A DNA stretch of 64,000 nucleotides from Gracilibacillus sp. YIM 98692. GTDB taxonomy: Bacteria; Bacillota; Bacilli; Bacillales; Amphibacillaceae. A program made the position numbers and the translations under genes. This document shows, piece after piece, positions 22,744 to 32,356 of this stretch; positions within the stretch are counted from its first letter, which is position 1, and each line of letters opens with the position of its first letter. A model generated the notes under the pieces. That model had not been told where the DNA came from. It made no database searches and saw only the letters and a list, made by a program, of their open reading frames with translations. The stretch spans positions 372,001 through 436,000 of the forward strand of contig NZ_WIXM01000002.1 of assembly GCF_010993965.1 (NCBI RefSeq), given 5' to 3'.

Positions 22744-22983
22744 ATGCGTTTCCATGACCTTAGTAGTAAGGAATTAATTGATTTGACCACAGGTTCAAGA
22801 TTAGGAGTTCTTGGTCAAACAGATATAGAAATTGACGAAAAAACAGGCAATATTTTATCTTTTACGATTCCTCAATACGGATTTTTAGGCCTGCGCAAGA
22901 CAGATGCTTACTCAAGGATTGATTGGAAAGAGATAAAAAAGATTGGAGACGACATGATTATTGTAGAAACTGAGAAGCTATAA
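22744..22983 (+). CDS. ymxH: YlmC/YmxH family PRC-barrel protein
   Basis: This 79-residue protein resembles the YlmC/YmxH sporulation family: an N-terminal RFHDLSSKELIDLTTGSRLG, then an acidic turn, IPQYGFLGL, and WKEIKKIGDDMIIV at the end. The fold is a PRC barrel. The function is unknown. The ATG at 22744 follows GGGAGG; an in-frame ATG at 22726 precedes it. It is 22 bases after mlpA and ends in a strong terminator. Confidence 0.8.
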   Translation: MRFHDLSSKELIDLTTGSRLGVLGQTDIEIDEKTGNILSFTIPQYGFLGLRKTDAYSRIDWKEIKKIGDDMIIVETEKL

Positions 22984-23008
22984 AGAAAAAGAGTATAAAT
23001 GTCCCTCG

Positions 23009-23035
23009 AAACGAAGCATAACAAGCTTCGTTTTT
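23009..23035 (+). terminator. Terminator after ymxH
   Basis: AAACGAAGC and GCTTCGTTT pair around ATAACAA, followed by TT. It lies 26 bases after the ymxH stop. Confidence 0.8.
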
Positions 23036-23085
23036 ATTTTACTGCAAGAGTACTTTTCATAGCATTCTTGTATTGTTTACTACAC

Positions 23086-23400
23086 AGTAGAACAAAACTG
23101 CGACATAAGCCTTAAAAAAGCTCTGAATACCGCTCCAGAAATATACTTCGCTTTCCGGGGGCACGGCTTCAGATTCCTCGGTATTTTTCTTCCGCTGGTG
23201 AGTAGTAAGAATATGTTTTTTTTCTCACTTAAAACGAGCACTAATCCAAGCTGCGAAAAAATGCGAGACTCCTGTGGGAAAGGAACAGTCTGAAGACCCC
23301 GCAGGAAGCGTCCTTTGCTTCCGAGGAGGCTGAAGCGTTCCCCACGGAAAGCGAGTGTTTTTCCGCAGCGTCGATTAAGCACTCTTCTTTAAACGAGGGG
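23086..23400 (+). repeat. Long GC-richer intergenic repeat, full-length form
   Basis: This stretch fills most of the 710-base gap between ymxH and dpaA. Its ends (starting GTAGAACAAAACTGCGACA and finishing GATTAAGCACTC then TTTAAACGAG) recur inverted at 48552-48668, where about 195 bases of the middle are missing. The middle contains TGCGAGACTCCTGTGGGA, GACCCCGCAGGAAGCG and GAGGAGGCTGAAGCGTTCC, a type of inverted-repeat-rich sequence I know as common in Bacillaceae intergenic regions. No function is known to me. A 100-codon minus-strand frame across it looks like a composition artefact. Confidence 0.75.
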
Positions 23401-23460
23401 GAGGAAAATATTTATAAGTTACTGCGCAGTTTATGGATATTGTGCAATGAGATTTATTCT

Positions 23461-23555
23461 AAAAGGCAATTACCTTTTAGAAAAAGCCTCATAAGCAATG
23501 TGTGAGGGCTTAAATTATTAAAAATTTGAGGACTTGGCGACTAGCCAAGTTCTTC
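23461..23555 (+). repeat. Cluster of three small hairpins before dpaA
   Basis: Three palindromes follow each other: AAAAGG/CCTTTT at 23461, AAGCCTCA/TGAGGGCTT at about 23484-23511, and ACTTGGC/GCCAAGT at 23532-23550 followed by a T-rich tail. The last resembles a sequence at 36903. They may be terminators or repeat debris. Confidence 0.4.
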
Positions 23556-23613
23556 TAATTTTGGTGATTATAGCTGACGTGATGATTGGGGGAACCTTTT
23601 CTTCACTTATGTA

Positions 23614-23641
23614 TGTTAAATACATATAATGTAGTAAAGAT
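23614..23641 (+). promoter_or_regulatory. Candidate SigK promoter of dpaAB
   Basis: CAC, 16 bases, then CATATAATG fits the SigK pattern (AC in -35, CATAnnnTA in -10) with one -10 mismatch. Mother-cell SigK control of dipicolinate synthase is established in B. subtilis. It lies about 50 bases before the dpaA start. Confidence 0.4.
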
Positions 23642-23693
23642 GGACCAAATTCGGTTGATCAAGTAAATAGATAATGAGTGGTGAGGTGACATC

Positions 23694-24572
23694 ATGCAAA
23701 AAGAAAAAAGGGTCGCCATTATTGGTGGGGACGCTCGATATTTGCCCTTAATTCATACATTAAATAAGACAAATGAAATAAATTTAGAGTTAATAGGGTT
23801 TGATCAAGTTGAACAGAGTTATACAGGTGTAAAGCAATCAACATTGGAAGAATTGAAACCTGAACAATTAGATGCTGTTATTTTACCTATTACTGGAATT
23901 GATGACAAAGGTTATGCAGAAGCTGTTTTTTCTAAACAGGAGCTGCAATTAACGAAGGACTGGTTTAAGCGTTTGCCAAGCCACTGTCTAGTATTTACTG
24001 GAATTGCAAATCAAACATTATTAGATTCAGTTAAAATAAAGGGAAATAAGTTGATTAAGCTCATGGAACGAAATGATGTAGCTATTTATAACTCTATACC
24101 TACAGCAGAAGGTGCCATTATGTTAGCGATTCAGCATACCGATATTACAATCCATCAATCAGAAGTTTTTGTATATGGATTTGGAAGAGTAGGGAAAACA
24201 ACGGCAAGTGCATTTAAGGGATTAGGGGCTAAGGTAACGGTTGTTTCTAAGGATGAAACAGATATAGCAAGAGCCTTTGAGCAAGGTTATACAGTTTGTC
24301 ATTTATCAGAAAGTATAAAACTGATTGAGAACTGTCATGTATTAGTCAACACGATTCCAGCAAAGGTGATTAACAAACCGATACTGGAAAAAATGAAAAG
24401 TGATGCCATTGTGATTGATTTAGCATCAAAGCCGGGTGGTACCGACTTTGATTTTGCCAAGGCAAGAGGAATCCATGCTATTCATGCATTAGGTTTGCCA
24501 GGATTGGTAGCACCAAAGACAGCAGGTGAAATATTAGCGTTTCAAATCCAAAAATTTATTTTCTCTTCATAG
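23694..24572 (+). CDS. dpaA: Dipicolinate synthase subunit A
   Basis: This 292-residue protein is the dehydrogenase-like subunit that, with DpaB, oxidises dihydrodipicolinate to dipicolinic acid in the mother cell during sporulation. An N-terminal VAIIGGDARYLPLI region precedes a Rossmann motif VFVYGFGRVGKTTA (about residues 157-170) and the conserved HALGLPGLVAPKTAGEIL end. The ATG follows GTGAGGTG. dpaB is about 100 bases downstream, then asd-dapG-dapA, which supply the substrate. A candidate SigK promoter lies just upstream. Confidence 0.95.
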   Translation: MQKEKRVAIIGGDARYLPLIHTLNKTNEINLELIGFDQVEQSYTGVKQSTLEELKPEQLDAVILPITGIDDKGYAEAVFSKQELQLTKDWFKRLPSHCLVFTGIANQTLLDSVKIKGNKLIKLMERNDVAIYNSIPTAEGAIMLAIQHTDITIHQSEVFVYGFGRVGKTTASAFKGLGAKVTVVSKDETDIARAFEQGYTVCHLSESIKLIENCHVLVNTIPAKVINKPILEKMKSDAIVIDLASKPGGTDFDFAKARGIHAIHALGLPGLVAPKTAGEILAFQIQKFIFSS

Positions 24573-24675
24573 ACGAGTAACAATCATCTGGGCTAGGCAT
24601 ATAATGGGCATTAGATTGATGGTGAGATAATGTTTAGCCTTTCATATAATTATTCGTACATGAGGAGGACGCAAA

Positions 24676-25266
24676 ATGGATTTATCCGGTAAGAAAATAG
24701 GATTTGGATTAACTGGGTCCCACTGTACCTATGAAGCTGTTTTTCCGCAGATAGAAAAGCTCATCCATTTAGGAGCAGAAGTAGTTCCAGTAGTTTCGTA
24801 CACGTTTAAAACGACAGATAGTAAATTTGGGAAAGCAAAAGACCATATGGAACGAGTTCGAAAGCTTACTGGCAGAGAACCTATTTCGACAATTGTAGAT
24901 GCTGAGCCTCTTGGGCCAAAAGAGCCATTAGATTGTATGGTATTAGCTCCTTTAACTGGAAATTCAATGAGCAGGCTTGCAAATGCTATAACCGATTCTG
25001 CCGTTTTAATGGCAACTAAAGCAACCATGAGGAATGGCAATCCAGTTGTTATAGGAGTATCGACAAATGATGCACTAGGTTTGAATGGTGTTAATTTAAT
25101 GCGTTTAATGGCAACAAAGCTAATCTATTTTGTTCCATATGGTCAAGATGATCCATATAAAAAGCCTAATTCACTTGTTTCGGATATGACATTAATCCCT
25201 GAAACTGTAGATAAAGCATTAGAATTTCAACAAATTCAGCCAGTTATTATTGCAAGAAATTCGTAA
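24676..25266 (+). CDS. dpaB: Dipicolinate synthase subunit B (flavoprotein)
   Basis: This 196-residue protein belongs to the flavin-binding PPC decarboxylase-like family. It shows GFGLTGSHCTYEAVFPQIEKL at the start, split here as the first 30 residues, and the flavin-contact region APLTGNSMSRLANAITDS. It is the partner of DpaA in making dipicolinic acid for the spore core. The ATG follows GAGGAGG. It is the second gene of the dpa unit; asd lies 93 bases downstream. Confidence 0.95.
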   Translation: MDLSGKKIGFGLTGSHCTYEAVFPQIEKLIHLGAEVVPVVSYTFKTTDSKFGKAKDHMERVRKLTGREPISTIVDAEPLGPKEPLDCMVLAPLTGNSMSRLANAITDSAVLMATKATMRNGNPVVIGVSTNDALGLNGVNLMRLMATKLIYFVPYGQDDPYKKPNSLVSDMTLIPETVDKALEFQQIQPVIIARNS

Positions 25267-25359
25267 ATATGATGAAATAATTAAAGTATTTACTGTATTA
25301 TGTTAAACTATTAGAGATGACTAAAATATTTATTGTAGTAAATGGAAGGAGTAAAAATT

Positions 25360-26406
25360 ATGACAACAGTGAAAGAATACAACGTAGCAGTAGTAGGTGC
25401 TACAGGTGCAGTAGGCGAAAAAATGTTAGAAACGCTTGATAGTAAAAACTTTCCAATCAAAGAATTACATCTATTGTCTTCTAAAAGATCAGCAGGAAAA
25501 GAACTAACGTTTAAAGGTGAAACATATGTAGTAAAAGAAGCTACTCCTGAAAGTTTTGAAGGAATTGATATAGCACTATTTTCTGCTGGTGGTTCTGTTT
25601 CGAAAAAATTAGCACCTGAAGCGGTGAAAAAAGGAGCAGTTGTTGTTGACAATACAAGTGCATACCGAATGGATCCGGAAGTGCCTCTAGTTGTACCGGA
25701 AGTAAATGAATCAGATATTAAAGAACATAATGGTATTATTGCTAATCCAAACTGTTCAACAATCCAAATGGCAGCAGCGTTAAAACCAATTCAAAACCAG
25801 TTTGGTCTATCCAAAGTGATTGTATCCACTTATCAAGCTGTTTCTGGAGCTGGAGCAAGTGCAGTTGATGAACTTCAATCGCAGTCAAAGGCCTTTTTAG
25901 AAGGTGAAGAGCTTAAACCTGAAATCCTGCCAGTAAGTGGCGAGGAAAAGCATTATCCGATTGCTTTTAATGCATTACCGCAAATCGACGTGTTCCAAGA
26001 TAATGGCTATTCATTTGAAGAAATGAAAATGATTAATGAGACCAAAAAAATCTTACATGATGGTGAATTAAGTGTAGCTGCAACATGTGTTCGATTACCG
26101 TTCTTTACATCACATGCGGAAAGTGTTTATGTTGAAATAGATCAAGATAACATTAGCGTAGACCAACTTCAATCAGCTATTAGTGAATTTGATGGTATTG
26201 TCTTAGAGGATGATCCCGCAAATCAAGTATATCCAACACCATTATCTGCAGCTGGTAAAGCTGATGTATTTGTAGGTAGAGTACGTAAAGACTTAGACAA
26301 TGATAAAGGATTCCATTTATGGGTAGTGTCTGATAACTTATTAAAAGGAGCTGCGTGGAATTCTGTGCAAATCGCAGAATCTTTAATTAAAAATAACTGG
26401 CTCTAA
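25360..26406 (+). CDS. asd: Aspartate-semialdehyde dehydrogenase
   Basis: This 348-residue enzyme reduces aspartyl phosphate to aspartate semialdehyde with NADPH, shared by lysine, diaminopimelate, threonine and methionine synthesis. The N-terminal VVGATGAVG binds NADP. Catalytic Cys132 lies in NPNCST, and the later [12 protein letters not shown] contains the active-site Arg and His region. The ATG at 25360 follows AAGGAG; an in-frame ATG at 25342 overlaps that site. dapG follows after 17 bases. Confidence 0.97.
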   Translation: MTTVKEYNVAVVGATGAVGEKMLETLDSKNFPIKELHLLSSKRSAGKELTFKGETYVVKEATPESFEGIDIALFSAGGSVSKKLAPEAVKKGAVVVDNTSAYRMDPEVPLVVPEVNESDIKEHNGIIANPNCSTIQMAAALKPIQNQFGLSKVIVSTYQAVSGAGASAVDELQSQSKAFLEGEELKPEILPVSGEEKHYPIAFNALPQIDVFQDNGYSFEEMKMINETKKILHDGELSVAATCVRLPFFTSHAESVYVEIDQDNISVDQLQSAISEFDGIVLEDDPANQVYPTPLSAAGKADVFVGRVRKDLDNDKGFHLWVVSDNLLKGAAWNSVQIAESLIKNNWL

Positions 26407-26423
26407 AAAATAGAGGTGGAACC

Positions 26424-27641
26424 ATGGATATTTTGGTTCAAAAATTTGGTGGTACATCTGTTAGAGATGAAGATTCACGTCAGTATGCAATTAAGCATGT
26501 AAAAGATGCGATTCAAAATAATTATAAAGTTGTTGTGGTTGTTTCAGCTATGGGAAGGTTTCCAGATCCTTATGCAACTGATTCTTTATTAGGATTAGTA
26601 GGTGATCAAAGAACAAAGCTTCTTGATAAAGAGCAAGATTTATTACTTTCCTGCGGAGAAACTATTTCATCTGTTGTTTTTTCTAATGAATTAAAACAGG
26701 AAGGGATATCTTCTATAGCGATAACTGGCGCTGAGGCTGGAATTATTACGACCGACCATTTTACAAAAGCACAAATTAAACGAATACAAGTACAGCATAT
26801 TCAAGCATTATTGCAAGAAAAACAGGTAGTAGTAGTAGCAGGTTTTCAAGGAAAAACGGAACAAAATGAAGTGACAACTATTGGCAGGGGTGGCAGTGAT
26901 ACCTCTGCCACAGCCTTAGGAGTGGCCTTGCAGGCGGATTATGTGGACATTTTTACAGATGTAAATGGGATTATGACAGCAGATCCTCGAATGGTTACGT
27001 CCGCAAGGAAAATAGAAAAAGTATCTTATACGGATATTTGTAACTTAGCATATCAAGGAGCGAAAGTGATCCATCCTCGAGCAGTTGAAATTGCGATGCA
27101 AGCAAACATTCCTATTCGAGTTCGTTCTACTAGAATGAACGATGATGGAACTTTAATTACCTCCATTAATACTTCTAGTGGTCAAGATCATATATATGAT
27201 CAATTTGTAACGGGTATTGCTTATGTCACAGATTTAACTCAAATAAAAATTGAAGAAGAAAAAGAGCCGCAAGAACTTCATGTGAAAGTTTTTCGTGCAA
27301 TGGCGGAAGCTGGCATTTCCGTTGATTTCATTAACATTTCTCCAAACGGTGTGATATATACGATTTTTAATAAATTTGAAGAATTAGCATTGGAAGTTTT
27401 AGAGAGGTTACAATTAAAACCAACGCTTATACGAAATTGCGCTAAAATTTCCCTAGTTGGAGCAGGTATGTCAGGTCTTCCTGGGGTTACCTCTAAAATT
27501 GTTCATACGTTAACGAACAATAATATACCGATATTACAATCGGCTGATAGCCATAGAACCATATGGGTATTAATCAATAATAAAAATTTAAAGAACGCTA
27601 TTAATGAACTTCATCTAGCTTTTCAGCTAGAAAAAGTATAG
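26424..27641 (+). CDS. dapG: Aspartokinase I, diaminopimelate-type (DapG)
   Basis: This 405-residue kinase phosphorylates aspartate. The N-terminal VQKFGGTSVRD (residues 5-15), the GRGGSDTSATAL motif and two C-terminal ACT domains with SLVGAGMSGLPGV are visible. In B. subtilis the isozyme at this position is DapG, inhibited by meso-diaminopimelate; assignment to that isozyme is by gene order. The ATG follows AGAGGTGG. asd-dapG-dapA supply DAP for the wall and dipicolinate for the spore. Confidence 0.95.
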   Translation: MDILVQKFGGTSVRDEDSRQYAIKHVKDAIQNNYKVVVVVSAMGRFPDPYATDSLLGLVGDQRTKLLDKEQDLLLSCGETISSVVFSNELKQEGISSIAITGAEAGIITTDHFTKAQIKRIQVQHIQALLQEKQVVVVAGFQGKTEQNEVTTIGRGGSDTSATALGVALQADYVDIFTDVNGIMTADPRMVTSARKIEKVSYTDICNLAYQGAKVIHPRAVEIAMQANIPIRVRSTRMNDDGTLITSINTSSGQDHIYDQFVTGIAYVTDLTQIKIEEEKEPQELHVKVFRAMAEAGISVDFINISPNGVIYTIFNKFEELALEVLERLQLKPTLIRNCAKISLVGAGMSGLPGVTSKIVHTLTNNNIPILQSADSHRTIWVLINNKNLKNAINELHLAFQLEKV

Positions 27642-27717
27642 AGTTGTTTTCACTCACTTAGGAGATAAATGTATGTGTAACGTTTAGGTGTTGGAATGGA
27701 AAGGAGATGGTGCCAAT

Positions 27718-28590
27718 ATGGACTTCGGAAGACTATTGACAGCAATGGTCACACCATTCAATAGCAATAATCAATTAGACTTAGATCAAACAACCGAATT
27801 GGTGGAATATTTACTGAAAAATGGCACGGACGGTCTTATTGTAGCTGGCACGACTGGTGAGTCACCGACATTAAGTCATCAGGAAAAGCTTAGCCTTTTT
27901 GAACATGTTGTTAAAGTTGTCAACGGTCGGGTGCCCATTATAGCTGGGACCGGTGGAAATAATACGGAGGCATCCATTCAACTAACTAAAGAAGCTGAAA
28001 AATTGGGAGTAGATGCAAGCTTATTAGTGACTCCTTATTATAATAAGCCTAACCAGGAAGGCTTATATCAACATTTCTCATCTATTGCTAAGCAAACAAG
28101 TTTACCAATCATGTTATATAATATTCCTTCACGAACAGTAGTTAGGCTGAATGTAGAGACAACAGTTGCTTTATCACAATTACCGAATGTGGTATCTGTA
28201 AAAGATTCTACTGGTGATTTAGATGCTATTGCATCTCTTTTAGAGCAAGTAGATGACCATTTTACGGTATATAGTGGCGATGACAGCTTAACTCTTCCGA
28301 TTCAATCTATAGGAGGTTCTGGAGTTGTTTCCGTATCTTCTCATATAATTGGAAGTGAAATGAAGGAAATGTTGAACTTATTTGAAAATGGAAATATTAA
28401 AGAAGCAGCAAAGCTACATCGTCGTTTGTTACCAATAATGAAAGCATTATTTATGGCACCGTCACCCTCACCTGTTAAATCTGCTTTAAAATATAAAGGA
28501 ATTGATACGGGATCTGTCCGTTTACCATTAGTACCTTTGTCTCCATTTGAAGAACAAAATCTTTTCCGTGTAATGGAAGATTATCAGTAA
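27718..28590 (+). CDS. dapA: 4-hydroxy-tetrahydrodipicolinate synthase
   Basis: This 290-residue TIM-barrel aldolase condenses pyruvate with aspartate semialdehyde. The Schiff-base Lys162 lies in VKDSTGD, the catalytic Tyr in LLYNIPSRT-type context (MLYNIPSRT), and GTTGESPTLSHQEK marks the pyruvate site. The ATG at 27718 follows AAGGAGATGG; the longer frame from 27688 contains that site. A terminator directly follows, ending the asd-dapG-dapA unit. Confidence 0.97.
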   Translation: MDFGRLLTAMVTPFNSNNQLDLDQTTELVEYLLKNGTDGLIVAGTTGESPTLSHQEKLSLFEHVVKVVNGRVPIIAGTGGNNTEASIQLTKEAEKLGVDASLLVTPYYNKPNQEGLYQHFSSIAKQTSLPIMLYNIPSRTVVRLNVETTVALSQLPNVVSVKDSTGDLDAIASLLEQVDDHFTVYSGDDSLTLPIQSIGGSGVVSVSSHIIGSEMKEMLNLFENGNIKEAAKLHRRLLPIMKALFMAPSPSPVKSALKYKGIDTGSVRLPLVPLSPFEEQNLFRVMEDYQ

Positions 28591-28617
28591 GTGGCTATAT
28601 CATATAGCCACTTTTTT
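28590..28617 (+). terminator. Terminator after dapA
   Basis: AGTGGCTATAT and ATATAGCCACT pair, followed by TTTTT. It begins at the dapA stop. Confidence 0.88.
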
Positions 28618-28691
28618 CATTTTGCTTTGCATGAAATCAGTCTCCTGGTTCATACTAGGAAGAGATTATTAGGAAAGGGGACCTGAATTTC

Positions 28692-29411
28692 ATGGATAAA
28701 CACCGGAATGATACGAAGGAAAAAGACTCTCAGCCGTCCTCCTTAGTAGAAAAAATTCAACAGTTAGGTCAGTCCAACATTCCAAACAATCCAGATTCCA
28801 ATATTCATGTATTATCTATTATTGGACAAGTAGAAGGGCATGTTCAATTACCACCGCAAAATAAAACAACGAAATATGAACATCTTATTCCACAAATCGT
28901 TGCAATAGAACAAAATCCAAAAATTGAGGGTTTAGTTGTCATATTAAATACAGTCGGTGGTGATGTTGAGGCAGGATTAGCTTTATCTGAAATGATTGCT
29001 TCATTGTCCAAACCTACTGTTTCTGTAGTTCTTGGAGGAGGTCATTCCATAGGAGTGCCTATTGCTGTTTCAACAGATTATTCCTTTATTGCACCTTCAG
29101 CTACTATGACGATACATCCTATTCGGCTAACAGGTTTAGTTATTGGTGTACCGCAAACATTTGAATACATTGATAAAATGCAAGAACGTGTTCTTAACTT
29201 TGTAACAGAACATTCCAATATTGAAGAAGAAAAACTGAAAGAATTAATGTTCGAAAAAGGAAATTTAACTAGGGACATTGGTACAAATGTAGTTGGAGAA
29301 GATGCTGTCAAGTATGGGTTAATTAATGAGGTTGGTGGTATTAGCGGGGCAATGGCCAGATTAAATAAATTTATCGAACAATCTAAAGGAACGGAGGATT
29401 TTGTTCAATGA
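28692..29411 (+). CDS. tepA: ClpP-like germination/translocation protease TepA
   Basis: This 239-residue protein is a cytosolic ClpP-fold serine protease of the TepA/YmfB family. A polar N-terminal extension (1-35) precedes the crotonase-like core with [14 protein letters not shown], then [11 protein letters not shown] carrying the nucleophile Ser, and SATMTIHP with the active-site His. In B. subtilis the family is linked to preprotein export and to degradation of small acid-soluble spore proteins. The ATG follows GGAAAGGGGACC. The stop overlaps ylzJ by four bases. Confidence 0.9.
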   Translation: MDKHRNDTKEKDSQPSSLVEKIQQLGQSNIPNNPDSNIHVLSIIGQVEGHVQLPPQNKTTKYEHLIPQIVAIEQNPKIEGLVVILNTVGGDVEAGLALSEMIASLSKPTVSVVLGGGHSIGVPIAVSTDYSFIAPSATMTIHPIRLTGLVIGVPQTFEYIDKMQERVLNFVTEHSNIEEEKLKELMFEKGNLTRDIGTNVVGEDAVKYGLINEVGGISGAMARLNKFIEQSKGTEDFVQ

Positions 29412-29659
29412 TTTTATATACACCCCTCAGTTACGAAGATATTCATCAGCCAAGTACAGATGAATATCAAAAGTATCAATTAATTTCCTTGCAGCAAAAA
29501 CAATGTATAGTGGAAAAAGTTTCTGGAGACAAAGCGAGAATTGTGCAATTGCTTTCGACCAATCCTAATGACTTTCTGAATCAACAATTGTCTCCTGGGA
29601 GTGTTATTTCTATAAGCGATGAACAGAATGACCAAAATTTGTCTGGAGAATATTCATAA
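29408..29659 (+). CDS. ylzJ: YlzJ-like protein
   Basis: This 83-residue acidic protein starts [12 protein letters not shown] and has the family-like stretch [21 protein letters not shown]. It overlaps tepA by four bases (ATGA), so it is coupled to it, and in B. subtilis ylzJ occupies the same spot between tepA and spoIIIE. No function is known. There is no membrane segment or signal peptide. Confidence 0.75.
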   Translation: MILYTPLSYEDIHQPSTDEYQKYQLISLQQKQCIVEKVSGDKARIVQLLSTNPNDFLNQQLSPGSVISISDEQNDQNLSGEYS

Positions 29660-29708
29660 ATCGTATTTGACTATGGTATAATGAAGTTAATGCCTTGAAA
29701 ATGAAATG

Positions 29709-29738
29709 AACCCTTGCCTTAAAATTCAGGCAAGGGTT
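29709..29738 (+). terminator. Terminator after ylzJ
   Basis: AACCCTTGCCT and AGGCAAGGGTT form a long stem, but the following GATTTAACTTTTT is a delayed T-run. It lies just before the first copy of the structured repeat. Confidence 0.7.
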
Positions 29739-29753
29739 GATTTAACTTTTTAT

Positions 29754-29890
29754 CATGGTGAACAATCGTACGTAAGACCCCAAGACTTAGATAAATGAAA
29801 AAAGGATAAGTGAGGGATAACGAACGATAGCACCCTGGTAAGTTTCGTTAACCATCAGTGGGGGATAAAGAACCTCACTAATATCTATGA
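29754..29890 (+). repeat. Structured ~140-nt repeat, copy 1, upstream of spoIIIE
   Basis: It begins right after TTTAT with CATGGTGAACAATCGTACGT and continues with the shared blocks ACTTAGAT...ATAAGT, GATAACGAACGATAGCACCC, AAGTTTCGTTAACCATCAGT. The left half matches copies at 41104 and 55345 closely; the last ~20 bases have diverged, so the 3' hairpin is broken. It fills nearly the whole gap between the ylzJ terminator and the spoIIIE ribosome binding site. Confidence 0.85.
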
Positions 29891-29914
29891 AGCTATTAAA
29901 CTAGGAGTGAGAAA

Positions 29915-32245
29915 ATGGCTCGTAAAAAGAAATCCAAAAAGAAAAAACAGACTTTGAAAAAAAATATAAAAATCGAGTTATACGGCATACTATTTGTGTT
30001 TTTAGCTATATTCGGAAGCGGCGCATCCATGATTAATGAAGGTGCTGTGTCCTCCTTACTTGAATATGCTTTTCGATTTTTTCTAGGATTTTGGTTTTTT
30101 ATTGTTTCTTTAATCCTTCTATATGTAGGTATTTATTTAATGATAAAGAGAAATTGGCCAAACCTTTTGTCTAGACGTTGGGTAAGTGCTTACCTAATTG
30201 TAAGTGGTATATTACTCCTTACACATTATGATATTTTTACATCCATGTATGGAACGTCTAATAATTATCCATCTATTGTCAGGGAAACTTTGAATTTTTA
30301 TACTGATTTTGTAAAAGGAGAACGTGATGCTAGTTTTCTAGGTGGTGGAATGGTTGGTGCTATATTATATGCGATTTCCTTTTATTTATTCTCCCATATT
30401 GGTGCACAAATTGTCGCTTTTTTCATCATAGGAATTGGATTGATGACGTTAATGAATATATCTATTGGTGATATTTTATCCAATTTATGGACTAAAGTGA
30501 AAAAAAGATTTTTTGCTCGTTATAAACAATGGAAAGAAAATAAACAGATCAAAAAACAGACAAAGCAAGAAGAAGAAGCGCTATCGGAAGAGAAAGAAGT
30601 TACGATTGAATTAAACAATGGAGCCGAAGCAGATTATCCTTCGATTGCTTATGCATCAAATGAAATGGAGTACACGGAGGAGGCGAAAAGTGAATCGCCT
30701 CCGGAACATAAAGAGACGCCAAAGGTAGACACAGAAGAAGATACATATGGTGAATCGGATCAAGAATCCAGTGAATCATTACCTACTACGGTTTATGAAA
30801 ATATAGACTATCAACTCCCAAGAATGGATATGTTAGAAGTACCAAAAATGCAAGGTAAACAACAAGAAAAGTCTTATATACAACGTGTTGTGCGTAAATT
30901 AGAAAAAACATTCCAAAGTTTTGGAGTCAAAGCGCGTGTGACAAAAGTTCATGTTGGGCCGTCTGTTACAAAATATGAAGTTTATCCTGAAGCTGGTGTG
31001 AAAGTAAGTAAAATTGTTAATTTACACGATGATTTAGCGTTAGCTTTAGCTGCTAAGGATATTCGAATTGAAGCACCAATTCCAGGAAAATCAGCAGTTG
31101 GGATAGAAGTACCTAATGAAGAAACTGCTATGGTTACGTTGCGGGAAGTTTTAGAATCAAAACAATCAAATCCTGGGAATAAATTATCTTTCGCTCTGGG
31201 GAAAGATATATCAGGCGACCCTGTTATTGCAGAGTTAAATAAAATGCCTCACTTACTTGTTGCAGGTGCAACAGGTAGTGGTAAAAGTGTTTGTATTAAC
31301 GGTATTATTACAAGTATTTTAATGCGAGCAAAGCCACATGAAGTTAAAATGATGATGATTGATCCGAAAAAAGTAGAACTTAATGTATATAATGGGATTC
31401 CTCATCTATTAACACCAGTAGTTACAGATCCAAAAAAAGCGGCGAGGGCACTAAAAAAAGTTGTAGCAGAGATGGAAAGAAGATACGATTTATTTTCCGA
31501 AACAGGAACAAGAAATATTGAAGGATATAATGATTTTATCGTGAAACATAACCAGGATGAAGAAGACGAGCAGCCCCAATTACCTTACGTTGTAGTGATT
31601 GTAGATGAACTCGCAGATTTAATGATGGTAGCTTCTAATGAGGTGGAAGATGCGATTACACGACTAGCACAAATGGCTCGAGCTGCAGGTATTCATTTGA
31701 TCATTGCTACACAACGTCCATCTGTTGATGTTATTACTGGTGTGATTAAAGCCAATATTCCATCTCGAATAGCATTTAGTGTTTCATCACAGACCGATTC
31801 TCGTACCATATTAGATTCTGGCGGTGCAGAGAAGCTGCTAGGCCGTGGTGATATGCTATTTATTCCAGTTGGATTATCTAAGCCAGTGCGTATACAAGGT
31901 GCGTTTTTGTCTGATGATGAGGTGGAAGGTGTAGTGGATCATTGTATCGAGCAACAAAAAGCTCAGTATCAAGATGAAATGATTCCTGAAGAAGAGTCCG
32001 AGGTTGTTGAAGAAGTCGATGATGATTTATATGATGAAGCCGTACAGCTTATACTAGAAATGCAAAGTGCTAGTGTATCTATGTTGCAACGCCGATTTCG
32101 AATTGGTTACACACGAGCTGCAAGGTTAATCGATGCAATGGAATCAAGAGGTATAGTCGGTCCATATGAAGGTTCCAAGCCGCGAACGGTCTTACAAAGT
32201 AAATCAGATGAGAATGCAACAGTTCACAGCAGTAGTTCATCCTAG
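29915..32245 (+). CDS. spoIIIE: DNA translocase SpoIIIE/FtsK
   Basis: This 776-residue membrane-anchored ATPase pumps the chromosome into the forespore and clears DNA from closing septa. Four hydrophobic segments lie within residues 20-185, then a charged linker. The motor has Walker A GATGSGKS at 451-458 and a Walker B region [12 protein letters not shown]. The gamma winged helix at the end ([18 protein letters not shown]) reads orienting DNA sequences. The ATG follows AGGAGTGAG. Position after tepA-ylzJ supports SpoIIIE rather than a second FtsK paralogue (SftA). Confidence 0.95.
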   Translation: MARKKKSKKKKQTLKKNIKIELYGILFVFLAIFGSGASMINEGAVSSLLEYAFRFFLGFWFFIVSLILLYVGIYLMIKRNWPNLLSRRWVSAYLIVSGILLLTHYDIFTSMYGTSNNYPSIVRETLNFYTDFVKGERDASFLGGGMVGAILYAISFYLFSHIGAQIVAFFIIGIGLMTLMNISIGDILSNLWTKVKKRFFARYKQWKENKQIKKQTKQEEEALSEEKEVTIELNNGAEADYPSIAYASNEMEYTEEAKSESPPEHKETPKVDTEEDTYGESDQESSESLPTTVYENIDYQLPRMDMLEVPKMQGKQQEKSYIQRVVRKLEKTFQSFGVKARVTKVHVGPSVTKYEVYPEAGVKVSKIVNLHDDLALALAAKDIRIEAPIPGKSAVGIEVPNEETAMVTLREVLESKQSNPGNKLSFALGKDISGDPVIAELNKMPHLLVAGATGSGKSVCINGIITSILMRAKPHEVKMMMIDPKKVELNVYNGIPHLLTPVVTDPKKAARALKKVVAEMERRYDLFSETGTRNIEGYNDFIVKHNQDEEDEQPQLPYVVVIVDELADLMMVASNEVEDAITRLAQMARAAGIHLIIATQRPSVDVITGVIKANIPSRIAFSVSSQTDSRTILDSGGAEKLLGRGDMLFIPVGLSKPVRIQGAFLSDDEVEGVVDHCIEQQKAQYQDEMIPEEESEVVEEVDDDLYDEAVQLILEMQSASVSMLQRRFRIGYTRAARLIDAMESRGIVGPYEGSKPRTVLQSKSDENATVHSSSSS

Positions 32246-32356
32246 TCAGCTAATCTACTTTGAAATCAAAGTTCTTCTTTATTAATGACCGTAAAAGTGT
32301 TATATTTGTTTGTAATAGTAAAAAAATCATTAGATATAGATTGGTTGGGGGAAGCT

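Noticed and set aside
23080-23382. 100-residue minus-strand reading frame after ymxH
   Set aside because: It lies entirely within the GC-richer repeat; the 48.6-kb form lacks its middle, and composition alone explains the open frame.
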